DNA from: BRH-c32 sp041674625
Lineage (GTDB): Bacteria > Bacteroidota > Ignavibacteria > Ignavibacteriales > Melioribacteraceae
Assembly (NCBI GenBank): GCA_041674625.1
Contig: JBAYVI010000161.1
Location: forward strand, 1 to 7,161
Length of the DNA: 7,161 nucleotides
Direction: 5' to 3'
Shown: positions 1 to 6,901 of the stretch, one piece after another
Layout of the letters: every line of letters begins with the position of its first letter
How positions within the stretch are numbered: position 1 is the first letter of the stretch
The notes under the pieces: generated by a model
What the model saw: the letters and a program-made list of their open reading frames with translations, nothing else
The model's database searches: none
Told to the model about the DNA's origin: nothing
Made by a program: the position numbers and the translations under genes

Positions 1-635
1 CTTACTCGCTCTTCTACCATCCATTCCCATTTATCATTCCAAGTATAGAAATTCATAGCCAAATTTTTACGGACTGCATCTTCAGTTGTTTTTTTAACAC
101 CTGCTTTAGTCATTACACTTCTTAACCAATCCCCTTCTCCCTGTTCAAACTCCTCTACACCTGCAGGTGAAGCTAGAACTAATTTTTCTAAGCGTTCGGG
201 ATATTTCAATGAGAATATAATAGAAATCTGTCCACCCATTGAATGACCTGCTAAAATAAATTTATCTAATTTAAGTTCGTCTGCAAGTCTTTTTATTTGT
301 TCAGCATAAAAAGAGATAGTATAAGGATATGGCGCTTTTAGTGATTTACCGTATCCTGGAAGATCAACAGCAATTACTCTATACTCTTTTGATAATTCAG
401 CAATAGCATATCTCCAAAAACCTGCATTACTTGCTAAACCATGTACGAGAATAATTGTTTTACTGCCTTCTCCTGCATCAATATATGCAATTGATGGATT
501 ACTTAACGCGGTTTTTGTTGGATAGCCGTAATCAAAATCTTGAAATTCAAGAGCGGGTTTATCGGTATATAAAAAACCCGAACAACCGGTAAATGTAAAT
601 ATCGAAATAATAAATAATACTAATAATTTTTTCAT
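1..635 (-). CDS. alpha/beta hydrolase, lipoprotein-anchored (3' end outside window)
   Basis: An alpha/beta-hydrolase-fold enzyme (esterase, lipase or amidase class) that is probably exported. I translated 211 codons from ATG 635 with no stop before the window edge, so the C-terminus is missing. Residues 1-18 are a lipoprotein signal peptide: MKK, a hydrophobic core, and lipobox FTGC with Cys18 as the lipidation site. The fold is marked by LVHG (64-66, oxyanion region), VDLPGYGKS (90-98) and the nucleophile elbow GHSMGG with Ser132. The acid and His of the triad should lie further on; the His at least is probably beyond the window. The start is fixed by AGGAGG five bases upstream; the nearer ATG at 640 reads only Met-Arg-stop. 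It follows the barrel gene by 9 bases, so the two are very likely co-translated. The context suggests it releases a carboxylic acid outside the cytoplasm for the transporter and ligase in the same cluster. The exact substrate cannot be read from the sequence. Confidence 0.9.
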   Translation of the reverse strand, partial: MKKLLVLFIISIFTFTGCSGFLYTDKPALEFQDFDYGYPTKTALSNPSIAYIDAGEGSKTIILVHGLASNAGFWRYAIAELSKEYRVIAVDLPGYGKSLKAPYPYTISFYAEQIKRLADELKLDKFILAGHSMGGQISIIFSLKYPERLEKLVLASPAGVEEFEQGEGDWLRSVMTKAGVKKTTEDAVRKNLAMNFYTWNDKWEWMVEERV

Positions 636-640
636 CGCAT

Positions 641-647
641 CCTCCTA
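641..647 (-). promoter_or_regulatory. Shine-Dalgarno fused to the upstream stop codon
   Basis: On the minus strand the barrel gene's stop TAG and the hydrolase's Shine-Dalgarno share bases: TAGGAGG, then ATGCG, then the ATG at 635. The match to the anti-SD is full (AGGAGG) with a spacer of 5 bases. Ribosomes ending on the barrel gene stop directly on the hydrolase start site, which favours translational coupling. It also confirms 635 as the hydrolase start. Confidence 0.8.
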
Positions 648-2210
648 AAACATTAACCAGTTAAGTGAAGTAAAAATGACCCAAGGGTCTTTCGGTCTTG
701 TTTTATTATATGTAGATGTGGGTGCATTATAAAAATCGCCAAGTACACAATAACCCGCACTTATGCCTAATGTTAGGAAAACTTTTACGTTATATTTTAC
801 TTCAAAATTTACTTCTGAACCAATGAAGGAAGAACCACCTTTAGGAGTAACATTTGATAATGCAGCAGCAAAACCTAATTTTCCACTAAGTTTATTTGGA
901 ATGAAGTCTTTAGTAAAAGATAAAAATCCTGCAGTAACACCAAGCCCCATATTCGATATATCGTGTACAGCAGAGTAATATCTATTAACAACCTGCGGAT
1001 CTGGGAACAATAATAATGCTTTATGCGAACTGTAAATTCCGGTTGGTGATCCCCAAACGTTACCAGTAATTACAGAATTAAGAGTTCCATCACTTGCACC
1101 ATTTGCATCACCTGTTGTAAACATACCTTCTAATGTAATTTTATCATTAACAGTCATACCATATTTATATGATAGACTAGCATTGAAAGCAGCACCAAAT
1201 ATATCAGCATAACTTCCTTGCTTAGTAGATTCTGAAACTGTATCAATTGTCCCTAGATTAGCCATTACATAAGCATCAGCCCACCATCTACCCGCCATAA
1301 AATCACGATTTAAAGATGCATGAGTTCCAAGCCAAATCACATCAGCTTCATATTTTTTAGTAGGTAAATTAACCCTTACAGCACCGTTATATTCAGCAAG
1401 CTGGCTATTTAAACCTTGTCCCAGAACAGAAATACCACCTGCGCTTTTACCTCTATCCCAAACATACCAAGCATCCGCTCCAACTTCTAATAAAGGTGTA
1501 ACTCGTGATTCCATATCAAACATCCATAATGACACGTCATCATTTTCTTGAATAATATTTTCAAATAATTGATAGTACCCAAGTTTAGCCTTTGTTGTAG
1601 TATTCAAATTATAATAAAGACTTACACCTACCCCTTGAGTTCCCCAATAGCTAAGTTTATAAGAACTTGTTTGTGCTGTGCTGATTGCCTCTTTATTTGG
1701 ATCCCTTACGTTATCAAATATTCTTTGAAGTCCTACAACTACATTATATTTTGCGTCCTTAGGTTGTAAATCTACGTTTGCCATTAAGGTTTGTAAATTC
1801 ACCTGCCCGGCATTAATTCCGCCACCAGTATTACCACCAACTCCATAAGCTGCATCGCCCCATGTCATATCAATTTTGAATAATGTTCTAAATGTGGCGA
1901 ATCCATCCAATATCGATGGAGTATAGATAAACATAGGTACAAATCTTTGCTCAAAATATGTTGAAGTCCTATCATGTGTATTGGTAGTATTTGGTCCAAA
2001 CAAACGACCGATAATCTGACCTCTTAATAATTCATTTGTTGGTGCAACATCAGAAGCAGTGCCTCTTGCAAAGAAATAACCAATGAATTTTAGTTCAGGT
2101 GCTTTTGCATCAGGTATTTCTTTAAGATTAGGATCAGTAATATTTTGGGCGAATAAAATCGTAACAGATGTAAAAACTAAAACGATCATTCTTAAAAATA
2201 GGTTTTTCAT
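645..2210 (-). CDS. outer-membrane beta-barrel (porin-like) protein
   Basis: A 521-residue exported protein that is most likely an outer-membrane beta-barrel, acting as a pore or substrate channel. Residues 1-21 form a Sec signal peptide (MKNLFLR, hydrophobic core, probable cleavage after LFA before Gln22). The mature protein is rich in Gly, Asn, Tyr, Trp and Thr, with many short stretches of alternating polar and hydrophobic residues. It ends in aromatic Phe (NWLMF), the usual signal for insertion by the BAM machinery. I chose the ATG at 2210 because GGAG sits five bases upstream and the signal peptide starts there. An in-frame ATG at 2240 would add ten residues before the signal and lies inside a hairpin. 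It sits between two lipoprotein genes, so this end of the cluster is an envelope module. I do not recognise a named family. It could be a specific channel for the acid handled by the cluster, but that is inference. Confidence 0.8.
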   Translation of the reverse strand: MKNLFLRMIVLVFTSVTILFAQNITDPNLKEIPDAKAPELKFIGYFFARGTASDVAPTNELLRGQIIGRLFGPNTTNTHDRTSTYFEQRFVPMFIYTPSILDGFATFRTLFKIDMTWGDAAYGVGGNTGGGINAGQVNLQTLMANVDLQPKDAKYNVVVGLQRIFDNVRDPNKEAISTAQTSSYKLSYWGTQGVGVSLYYNLNTTTKAKLGYYQLFENIIQENDDVSLWMFDMESRVTPLLEVGADAWYVWDRGKSAGGISVLGQGLNSQLAEYNGAVRVNLPTKKYEADVIWLGTHASLNRDFMAGRWWADAYVMANLGTIDTVSESTKQGSYADIFGAAFNASLSYKYGMTVNDKITLEGMFTTGDANGASDGTLNSVITGNVWGSPTGIYSSHKALLLFPDPQVVNRYYSAVHDISNMGLGVTAGFLSFTKDFIPNKLSGKLGFAAALSNVTPKGGSSFIGSEVNFEVKYNVKVFLTLGISAGYCVLGDFYNAPTSTYNKTRPKDPWVIFTSLNWLMF

Positions 2211-2215
2211 TTTCG

Positions 2216-2219
2216 CTCC
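2216..2219 (-). promoter_or_regulatory. ribosome-binding site that sets the barrel-gene start
   Basis: GGAG on the minus strand lies five bases (CGAAA) before the ATG at 2210. The longer reading frame from ATG 2240 has no comparable site and would start inside the hairpin loop, so this site decides for the shorter protein that begins with its signal peptide. Confidence 0.65.
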
Positions 2220-2231
2220 ATGATTTATAAA

Positions 2232-2251
2232 GAGCCGCATTGAAGCGGCTC
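2232..2251 (-). terminator. 7-bp perfect hairpin between lipoprotein and barrel genes
   Basis: On the minus strand GAGCCGC (2251-2245), loop TTCAAT, then GCGGCTC (2238-2232) form a perfect stem rich in G and C within AT-rich surroundings. It starts 12 bases after the lipoprotein stop and is followed by TTTATAAAT, a weak and interrupted U tract. It could be a leaky intrinsic terminator or an mRNA-stabilising or processing stem between the two genes. The barrel Shine-Dalgarno begins only 12 bases past the stem, so a strong terminator would need a promoter in almost no space. Partial read-through is the likelier reading. Confidence 0.5.
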
Positions 2252-2263
2252 AGTATAAAAAAA

Positions 2264-2785
2264 TTATTGTTTTACATATTTTTGAATATAAATAGCATAA
2301 GCAGTACCTGCAATAGAAGTACTTCCAAATCCACCTACTGCTGTTGGAGCTGAAACACCTGCGAGTGGTGGTGTTACTTGAATTACTTCATATGACATGT
2401 TTGCATCTTTGAAAGCACAAATACCTTGAGCTACAACTGCAGAAGGGGAACCTTGATTTGCAACAATGTTATAAATTTTTGCATCAGCTGTATTTGTCTT
2501 TCCACTCTTATCTGTGCTTGTTGTTTCTGTGAATGTATAAGTACCCGTTAAAGTAGTATTTACACCGTTCTTATCTGTCTGAACAACGGTATATGATTTG
2601 TTTTCATTAAAGGTAGCAACTATTTTTGTTACATTAAAGGGTGAAACTGTTAAGCCATAAGCTACATTAGCACCTTCAGAAACCCAAGTACCAACAATAG
2701 CGTCTTTTGCAACTGGTGCTACAACTTCATCGTCATCACTTTTGCATGCTGTGAATGCGATTGTTCCTGCAATCAATAAAAGCAT
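2264..2785 (-). CDS. small lipocalin-like lipoprotein with a disturbed start
   Basis: A small envelope lipoprotein of unknown function. From the ATG at 2785 it has 173 residues. A hydrophobic stretch leads to lipobox FTAC with Cys14, then an acidic linker (KSDDDE), then IVGTW at about 30-34, a motif typical of lipocalin-like domains in this type of bacterium. The rest is rich in beta-strand-forming Thr, Val, Tyr and Asn, consistent with a small barrel that might bind a hydrophobic ligand. The start is odd. The ATG at 2785 has no ribosome-binding site at a usable distance, and its signal peptide lacks basic residues. A good AAGGAG serves an ATG at 2799, but that frame ends after eight codons (MKSYLCFY). 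One extra A in the AAAA run at 2793-2796 would join them as MKKLF before MLLLIAG, a normal signal peptide. So this is either a one-base sequence error or a real frameshift. It lies 18 bases after the ligase gene, apparently in the same transcript. Confidence 0.75.
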   Translation of the reverse strand: MLLLIAGTIAFTACKSDDDEVVAPVAKDAIVGTWVSEGANVAYGLTVSPFNVTKIVATFNENKSYTVVQTDKNGVNTTLTGTYTFTETTSTDKSGKTNTADAKIYNIVANQGSPSAVVAQGICAFKDANMSYEVIQVTPPLAGVSAPTAVGGFGSTSIAGTAYAIYIQKYVKQ

Positions 2786-2804
2786 AAATAACTTTTCATA
2801 ACTA

Positions 2805-2810
2805 CTCCTT
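2805..2810 (-). promoter_or_regulatory. strong ribosome-binding site for out-of-frame ATG 2799
   Basis: AAGGAG on the minus strand is followed by TAGTT and the ATG at 2799, an ideal 5-base spacer. It lies 19 bases from the lipoprotein's only in-frame ATG (2785), too far to serve it directly. I checked the codons of the lipoprotein frame between 2818 and 2786 and found no ATG, GTG or TTG. The site therefore argues that translation was meant to begin at 2799. Confidence 0.75.
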
Positions 2811-2817
2811 TTTTGTT

Positions 2818-4347
2818 TTAAGTATTTGTTTTTGGTTGTGTTTTGTGCATTTCTGTTAATTTTAGTTTATTAATTTTCCCTGCATCTGTTTTTGGAATCT
2901 CTTCTAATATTTGAACGTATTTAGGAATTTTATATTTCGCTAAATTCCCATTACAATAATTAATTATTTCTTTTTCGGTACTCTTTTTTTCGGGCATAAG
3001 TACAATATATGCCTTACCTACTTCTCCCCATTTTTCATCTGGAACACCTATTACTGCCACTTCTTTTATGTGCGGATTTGTGTACAAAAATTTTTCAATT
3101 TCGGCGGGATAAACATTTTCACCGCCACTGATAAACATATTTTTCTTTCTATCTACTACGAAATAAAATCCATCTTCATCTTTTTTTACTAAGTCACCAG
3201 TATGGAAATATCCATCGGTTAAAGATTCTTTTGTTTCTTTTTCTTTTTTCCAATAACCTGGAGTAACAACAGGCGAACGCATCCATAACTCACCAACTTC
3301 ATTTGAGTTACATTCTTTTTCTTCTTCACTCATAATTTTCGCTTCAATATAAAAGTTCGGAAACCCGATTGAACCCTTCTTAGCAATCGCATGGTCTTGA
3401 TGAAGTGAAAAACAATTTGGTCCGACTTCAGTTAGTCCATAACCTTGTCTGATTACAATACCTTTTTTGTGCCAGATATTGATAAGTGGAATCGGCATAG
3501 CAGCACCGCCCACAATTGCAAATCTGCAACTCGATAAATCTGTTTCATCAAAATTTGGAAGATCACTTAACATCTGGAGCATTGTAGGTACACCGAAAAG
3601 TAAAGTTGTCTTTTCTTTTTCCATCAATTCTAAAATTGTTTTTGGTTCAAAACTCTGGAGTAATGTATGAGAAGCGCCATGTAATAAAAATGGAGTAAAG
3701 AGTACATTCCATCCACCGGTATGGAAAAACGGAGCGTAACTTTGCGTATGATCATTTGAGGTAATATCTAAACGTAAGCACGTATTGATTGCATTCCAGT
3801 AAAGCATTTTATTGGTTATCATTACCCCCTTAGATAAACCCGTGGTACCCGCTGTATAAAGAATCATTGTTACATCCTCTTCGGTGAATACTCTTGGAGG
3901 AGTAAATTCTATATTTTTACTTCCAATACTTAAGAATCGCTCAAGCTCTTCAATTGTACTCTTTATCTCAATATTTTTTACTGTATTAATTAGATTCGCC
4001 TGTTCCTCATAGTCTATTTCATAAATAAACATTTTCGGATCGGCATCAGAGATAAGTATATCTAGCTCCCTTGGTGTTAGTCTGAAATTTAAGGGGACTA
4101 AAATTGCACCAATTTTTATACATGCAAGATATAGAAGCACATATTCGGCACGATTCTTTGAGTAAACGGCTATACGTTCACCGATTTCGATTTTCAAATC
4201 ATCTTTTAAGTAGTTTGCTAATGCATTCGTACAATTATTAAATTCTTTGAATGACCAGCTTAAATCACGATTATGCTCACGTAAGAAGAATTTTTCCGGT
4301 GTATAATAAGCCCATTTACCAAGCCAATCAGTTTGAAAATTATACAT
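2818..4347 (-). CDS. AMP-forming acyl-CoA ligase (acyl-CoA synthetase)
   Basis: A 509-residue cytoplasmic enzyme of the adenylate-forming (ANL) superfamily. It activates a carboxylic acid with ATP to an acyl-AMP and then transfers the acyl group to CoA. The full set of family motifs is present in order: the phosphate loop YTAGTTGLSKG (164-174), FFHTGGWN (207-214), GYGLTE (302-307), HTGD with the ribose-binding Asp385, DRKK (399-402) before the hinge to the C-terminal domain, and the catalytic Lys491 in PKTDAGK. The phosphate loop differs slightly from the usual YTSGTTGxPKG, with Ala for Ser and Ser for Pro. Length is normal for short- to long-chain acyl-CoA and MenE-like ligases, so the acid cannot be assigned. 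It starts inside the end of the symporter gene (8-base overlap) with AAGGA eight bases upstream. This tight coupling suggests it activates the acid the symporter imports. Confidence 0.93.
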   Translation of the reverse strand: MYNFQTDWLGKWAYYTPEKFFLREHNRDLSWSFKEFNNCTNALANYLKDDLKIEIGERIAVYSKNRAEYVLLYLACIKIGAILVPLNFRLTPRELDILISDADPKMFIYEIDYEEQANLINTVKNIEIKSTIEELERFLSIGSKNIEFTPPRVFTEEDVTMILYTAGTTGLSKGVMITNKMLYWNAINTCLRLDITSNDHTQSYAPFFHTGGWNVLFTPFLLHGASHTLLQSFEPKTILELMEKEKTTLLFGVPTMLQMLSDLPNFDETDLSSCRFAIVGGAAMPIPLINIWHKKGIVIRQGYGLTEVGPNCFSLHQDHAIAKKGSIGFPNFYIEAKIMSEEEKECNSNEVGELWMRSPVVTPGYWKKEKETKESLTDGYFHTGDLVKKDEDGFYFVVDRKKNMFISGGENVYPAEIEKFLYTNPHIKEVAVIGVPDEKWGEVGKAYIVLMPEKKSTEKEIINYCNGNLAKYKIPKYVQILEEIPKTDAGKINKLKLTEMHKTQPKTNT

Positions 4348-5860
4348 CTTTTCTTTCCTTTAATATTATATATAGTAAGAGTCCTATTAAAAGCGAAGCT
4401 ATAATTGCCATTGAAGCGGCAACACCAGGATTCTCTCCTGTTGCTTTTGTAAATGGCACAGGAAGCTTGCCATAATAAAAACTGAAATGAACTATTATTG
4501 CGGTTAATGAAGCTGCAATAACTGATATTTTCGGAACACGATTGAGAAACATTCCGAAAAGTATTGGAACGAATGCAGCAGAGAAATAAGCATAAACTCC
4601 GTTTTGTGCGAATATACCTACACTTAATTTTGGATTTACTAATTGTTCATAAGAAAGTAAAATGGAAATTACTGCGAATACAGCAATTACAATTTTATTT
4701 GTTAGAATGTATGCTCTGTCCCTTTTTTCTACATTACTTGGAAAATATTTGCCGAATATTGGCTTTATTATATCCATTGTTGTTGTAGATGAAATGGACT
4801 GAATGAGTCCTTCTAAAGTAGAAACACCAGCCGATATTAATCCAAGTACAACAAATATTCCAACATATACAGGAAATTCTTTTACCACATACGCCGAAAC
4901 TACACCATCTAATTTTAGTGGAACACCGTTAATCATTAAGTCAGGGAAAATGATTCTTGCATACAGCCCCACAAAAACTACTAAGAAGAAAATTGTTTGT
5001 GTTATAATTCCAACAACTAAATATTTATTTACATCTTTATCGGTTTTTAATAATAACGATTTTGTAATGATATGTGGCTGGCAAACGATCGCTATTCCAA
5101 TTACAATTTGAGTAAAAATAATCTCGAAGTAATCTCTAAATAAAAAACTAGAATCGTTAGTTGATTGAATTAGCTTTGGGTCGATTGATTGTAATTTATC
5201 TAAGAATCCATGAATACCATTGCTAAAATGCTGGTAACCACTTCCTAATAAAATAAAAGCTACAACAAGCATTATAATTGCTTGAACAGTATTTGTATAT
5301 ACCATCGAATTAGCACCACCGAACATCATATATCCGAATATAAAAACGATTGTACCAATTAAGACATATAGTTCCGGAACGTTTAATGATTTTGCTAAGA
5401 CTTTTGTAAGACCAACAGCAATTAATACAACAAACGTTATTAGTAATAATGAAAGGAATGCGAAGAACAAAGAATAACCTTTACTATCATATTTCGATCC
5501 CATCCATTGAGCCATTGTAAGGGATTTTACAGAAGAGCCATGTTTGCGAAAGCCTTTTGTAAGTAAAACCAAAGAACCCATAGAAGCAATCGGAAGAACT
5601 ATTCCAAATGAAAGGAATCCGCTTAGTCCATAATAAGCAATAAAACCAGGGTTGATTATAAAAGTCGCTGCACTCGTCATAGAAGCTGCAAGTGCTAATC
5701 CAACTGCCCACGGCTTAAATGCAAAATTACCAACTGCATAATCGGAAATTGTTTTTGTTTTTATTGCACCTTTTATAACGAAAAATAGAGTTACTGCTAT
5801 ATACAAAAGTATCAAAATCCAAGAAGCAGTTATCATTTCAGTTGAGGCTACACCTAACAT
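4340..5860 (-). CDS. sodium:solute symporter (SSS family), likely carboxylate uptake
   Basis: A 506-residue inner-membrane transporter of the SSS family (the PutP, PanF and ActP type), which drives solute uptake with the sodium gradient. The sequence is almost wholly hydrophobic helices, about thirteen, beginning with 14-30 and ending with 482-500. Family landmarks are the unwound first core helix region LALAASMTSAATF (55-67), the QPHI motif (261-264) in the middle, and the second sodium-site helix SAGVSTLEG (343-351), whose Ser347 and Thr348 match the Ser-Thr pair of PutP. Length is normal. The start at 5860 has AAGGA seven bases upstream, overlapping the stop of the KAS III-like gene. Met9 is a possible later start but lacks that spacing. 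The overlap with the acyl-CoA ligase gene points to a mono- or short-chain carboxylate as substrate; related family members carry acetate or pantothenate. The true substrate is unknown. Confidence 0.92.
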   Translation of the reverse strand: MLGVASTEMITASWILILLYIAVTLFFVIKGAIKTKTISDYAVGNFAFKPWAVGLALAASMTSAATFIINPGFIAYYGLSGFLSFGIVLPIASMGSLVLLTKGFRKHGSSVKSLTMAQWMGSKYDSKGYSLFFAFLSLLLITFVVLIAVGLTKVLAKSLNVPELYVLIGTIVFIFGYMMFGGANSMVYTNTVQAIIMLVVAFILLGSGYQHFSNGIHGFLDKLQSIDPKLIQSTNDSSFLFRDYFEIIFTQIVIGIAIVCQPHIITKSLLLKTDKDVNKYLVVGIITQTIFFLVVFVGLYARIIFPDLMINGVPLKLDGVVSAYVVKEFPVYVGIFVVLGLISAGVSTLEGLIQSISSTTTMDIIKPIFGKYFPSNVEKRDRAYILTNKIVIAVFAVISILLSYEQLVNPKLSVGIFAQNGVYAYFSAAFVPILFGMFLNRVPKISVIAASLTAIIVHFSFYYGKLPVPFTKATGENPGVAASMAIIASLLIGLLLYIILKERKDV

Positions 5861-5870
5861 AATCTAATCC

Positions 5871-6860
5871 TTAAATTTTATAAATAGAATTTGCGAATGC
5901 TAAACCTCCACCAGATCCCATAAAGCAAACAAGATCACCTTTCTTTAATTTTCCTTTCTTTGCTGCGTCATCATAAGCCATCGGAATACATGCTGAACCG
6001 GTATATGCATATCTATCCATAATTGTATGTGCACGTTCTCTATCAACTCCAAGATTATCCAATGTCTCCCATATAGTATTGATATTTATTTGAGTGAAGA
6101 AATAATGATTAATATCATTTGGTGTAATACCAATTTTTGCACACGAATCTTTTATCATACGTGTCCATGTTGTTGGATTAATTTCTTTTGGGAATTTTTT
6201 TACAAATTTCAACAAATGATCTTTGTTCGCTATTACTTGCTCACTGATTGGAATATGTGTACCTCCCGCATAAATTCCCATCCAATCAGCATACTGACCT
6301 TCAGTGAAAAGTTTGCTTACTAATTGTCCTCTATCCGTATTTTCTTCTGCCTTTAATACAAAGGCACCTGCACCATCTGCAAAAAGAGTAACGGTTTTTT
6401 TATCATAAAGATCAAGATATTTACTCATTGCATAAGCACCGATCACTAAAACATAATTATAATTATCATCGGCTTTTATATATTTGTGAGCAGTATCGAG
6501 TGCAGTTACGAATCCTGAGCATGCACTATTAAGATCAAAAGTACCTGCCTTTATTGCATTCAAGCGGTGTTGAACTACTGATGCAGTTGAAGGCGAAACA
6601 TATTCAGGTGTATCAGTTGAGATAATAATTAAATCCAAATCCTTTGCCTCAATACCTGCATTCTTTAATGCCGCATTTGCAGCTTCAATACAAAGATCGG
6701 CAGTCGATTGATCCGAAGCGCACCATCTTCTTTCTTTGATTGTTAGATTTGTACTTAACCAAGTATCTACATCCTCACCAAGTAATTCATTAAAATATGA
6801 ATTTGGTATTACCTTTTCCGGTGCGTAAGAGCCGCTTCCGATAATTATACTATTTCTCAT
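5871..6860 (-). CDS. FabH-like ketoacyl synthase III homologue with altered active site
   Basis: A 329-residue thiolase-fold protein of the KAS III (FabH) family, complete and of normal length. Normal FabH condenses acetyl-CoA with malonyl-ACP using a Cys-His-Asn triad. Here the nucleophile Cys114 is present in SACSGF, and the family's Trp34, DRY (282-284), IPMA (292-295) and the glycine-rich end (GSGGG, 315-319) align well. A gap-free alignment by eye of the C-terminal part with E. coli FabH (remembered sequence) places Thr256 (FTQIN) at the catalytic His and Tyr286 (YTGSAC) at the catalytic Asn. Asn38 stands where FabH has a CoA-contacting Arg. It may therefore transfer or cleave acyl groups rather than do a decarboxylating condensation. 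AAGGA lies only three bases before the ATG. It is 41 bases after the SDR gene and 10 before the symporter. Family assignment is firm; the reaction is open. Confidence 0.9.
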   Translation of the reverse strand: MRNSIIIGSGSYAPEKVIPNSYFNELLGEDVDTWLSTNLTIKERRWCASDQSTADLCIEAANAALKNAGIEAKDLDLIIISTDTPEYVSPSTASVVQHRLNAIKAGTFDLNSACSGFVTALDTAHKYIKADDNYNYVLVIGAYAMSKYLDLYDKKTVTLFADGAGAFVLKAEENTDRGQLVSKLFTEGQYADWMGIYAGGTHIPISEQVIANKDHLLKFVKKFPKEINPTTWTRMIKDSCAKIGITPNDINHYFFTQININTIWETLDNLGVDRERAHTIMDRYAYTGSACIPMAYDDAAKKGKLKKGDLVCFMGSGGGLAFANSIYKI

Positions 6861-6901
6861 AAATCCTTAATATTTTTTTTGAATTACACATTCGTTATAT
6901 A

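Noticed and set aside
554..580. Inverted repeat CGGGTTT / AAACCCG inside the hydrolase gene
   Set aside because: It lies in codons just after the lipobox, has a 13-base loop and no U tract; most likely chance within coding sequence.
636..640. ATG at 640 as the hydrolase start
   Set aside because: It reads Met-Arg-stop and is too close to the Shine-Dalgarno; ATG 635 opens the full frame with the lipoprotein signal.
2211..2240. Longer barrel-protein start at ATG 2240
   Set aside because: It would put ten residues before a clear signal peptide, has no ribosome-binding site and lies in the hairpin loop; ATG 2210 has GGAG at five bases.
763..6323. Plus-strand open frames of 66-102 codons across the window
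   Set aside because: All lie opposite well-supported minus-strand genes, their translations show no domain and I see no good start sites; they are shadows.
6861..6901. Promoter in the 41-base gap before the KAS III-like gene
   Set aside because: The gap holds an A-rich run and a ribosome-binding site but no -35/-10 pair or Bacteroidetes-type promoter that I can defend.
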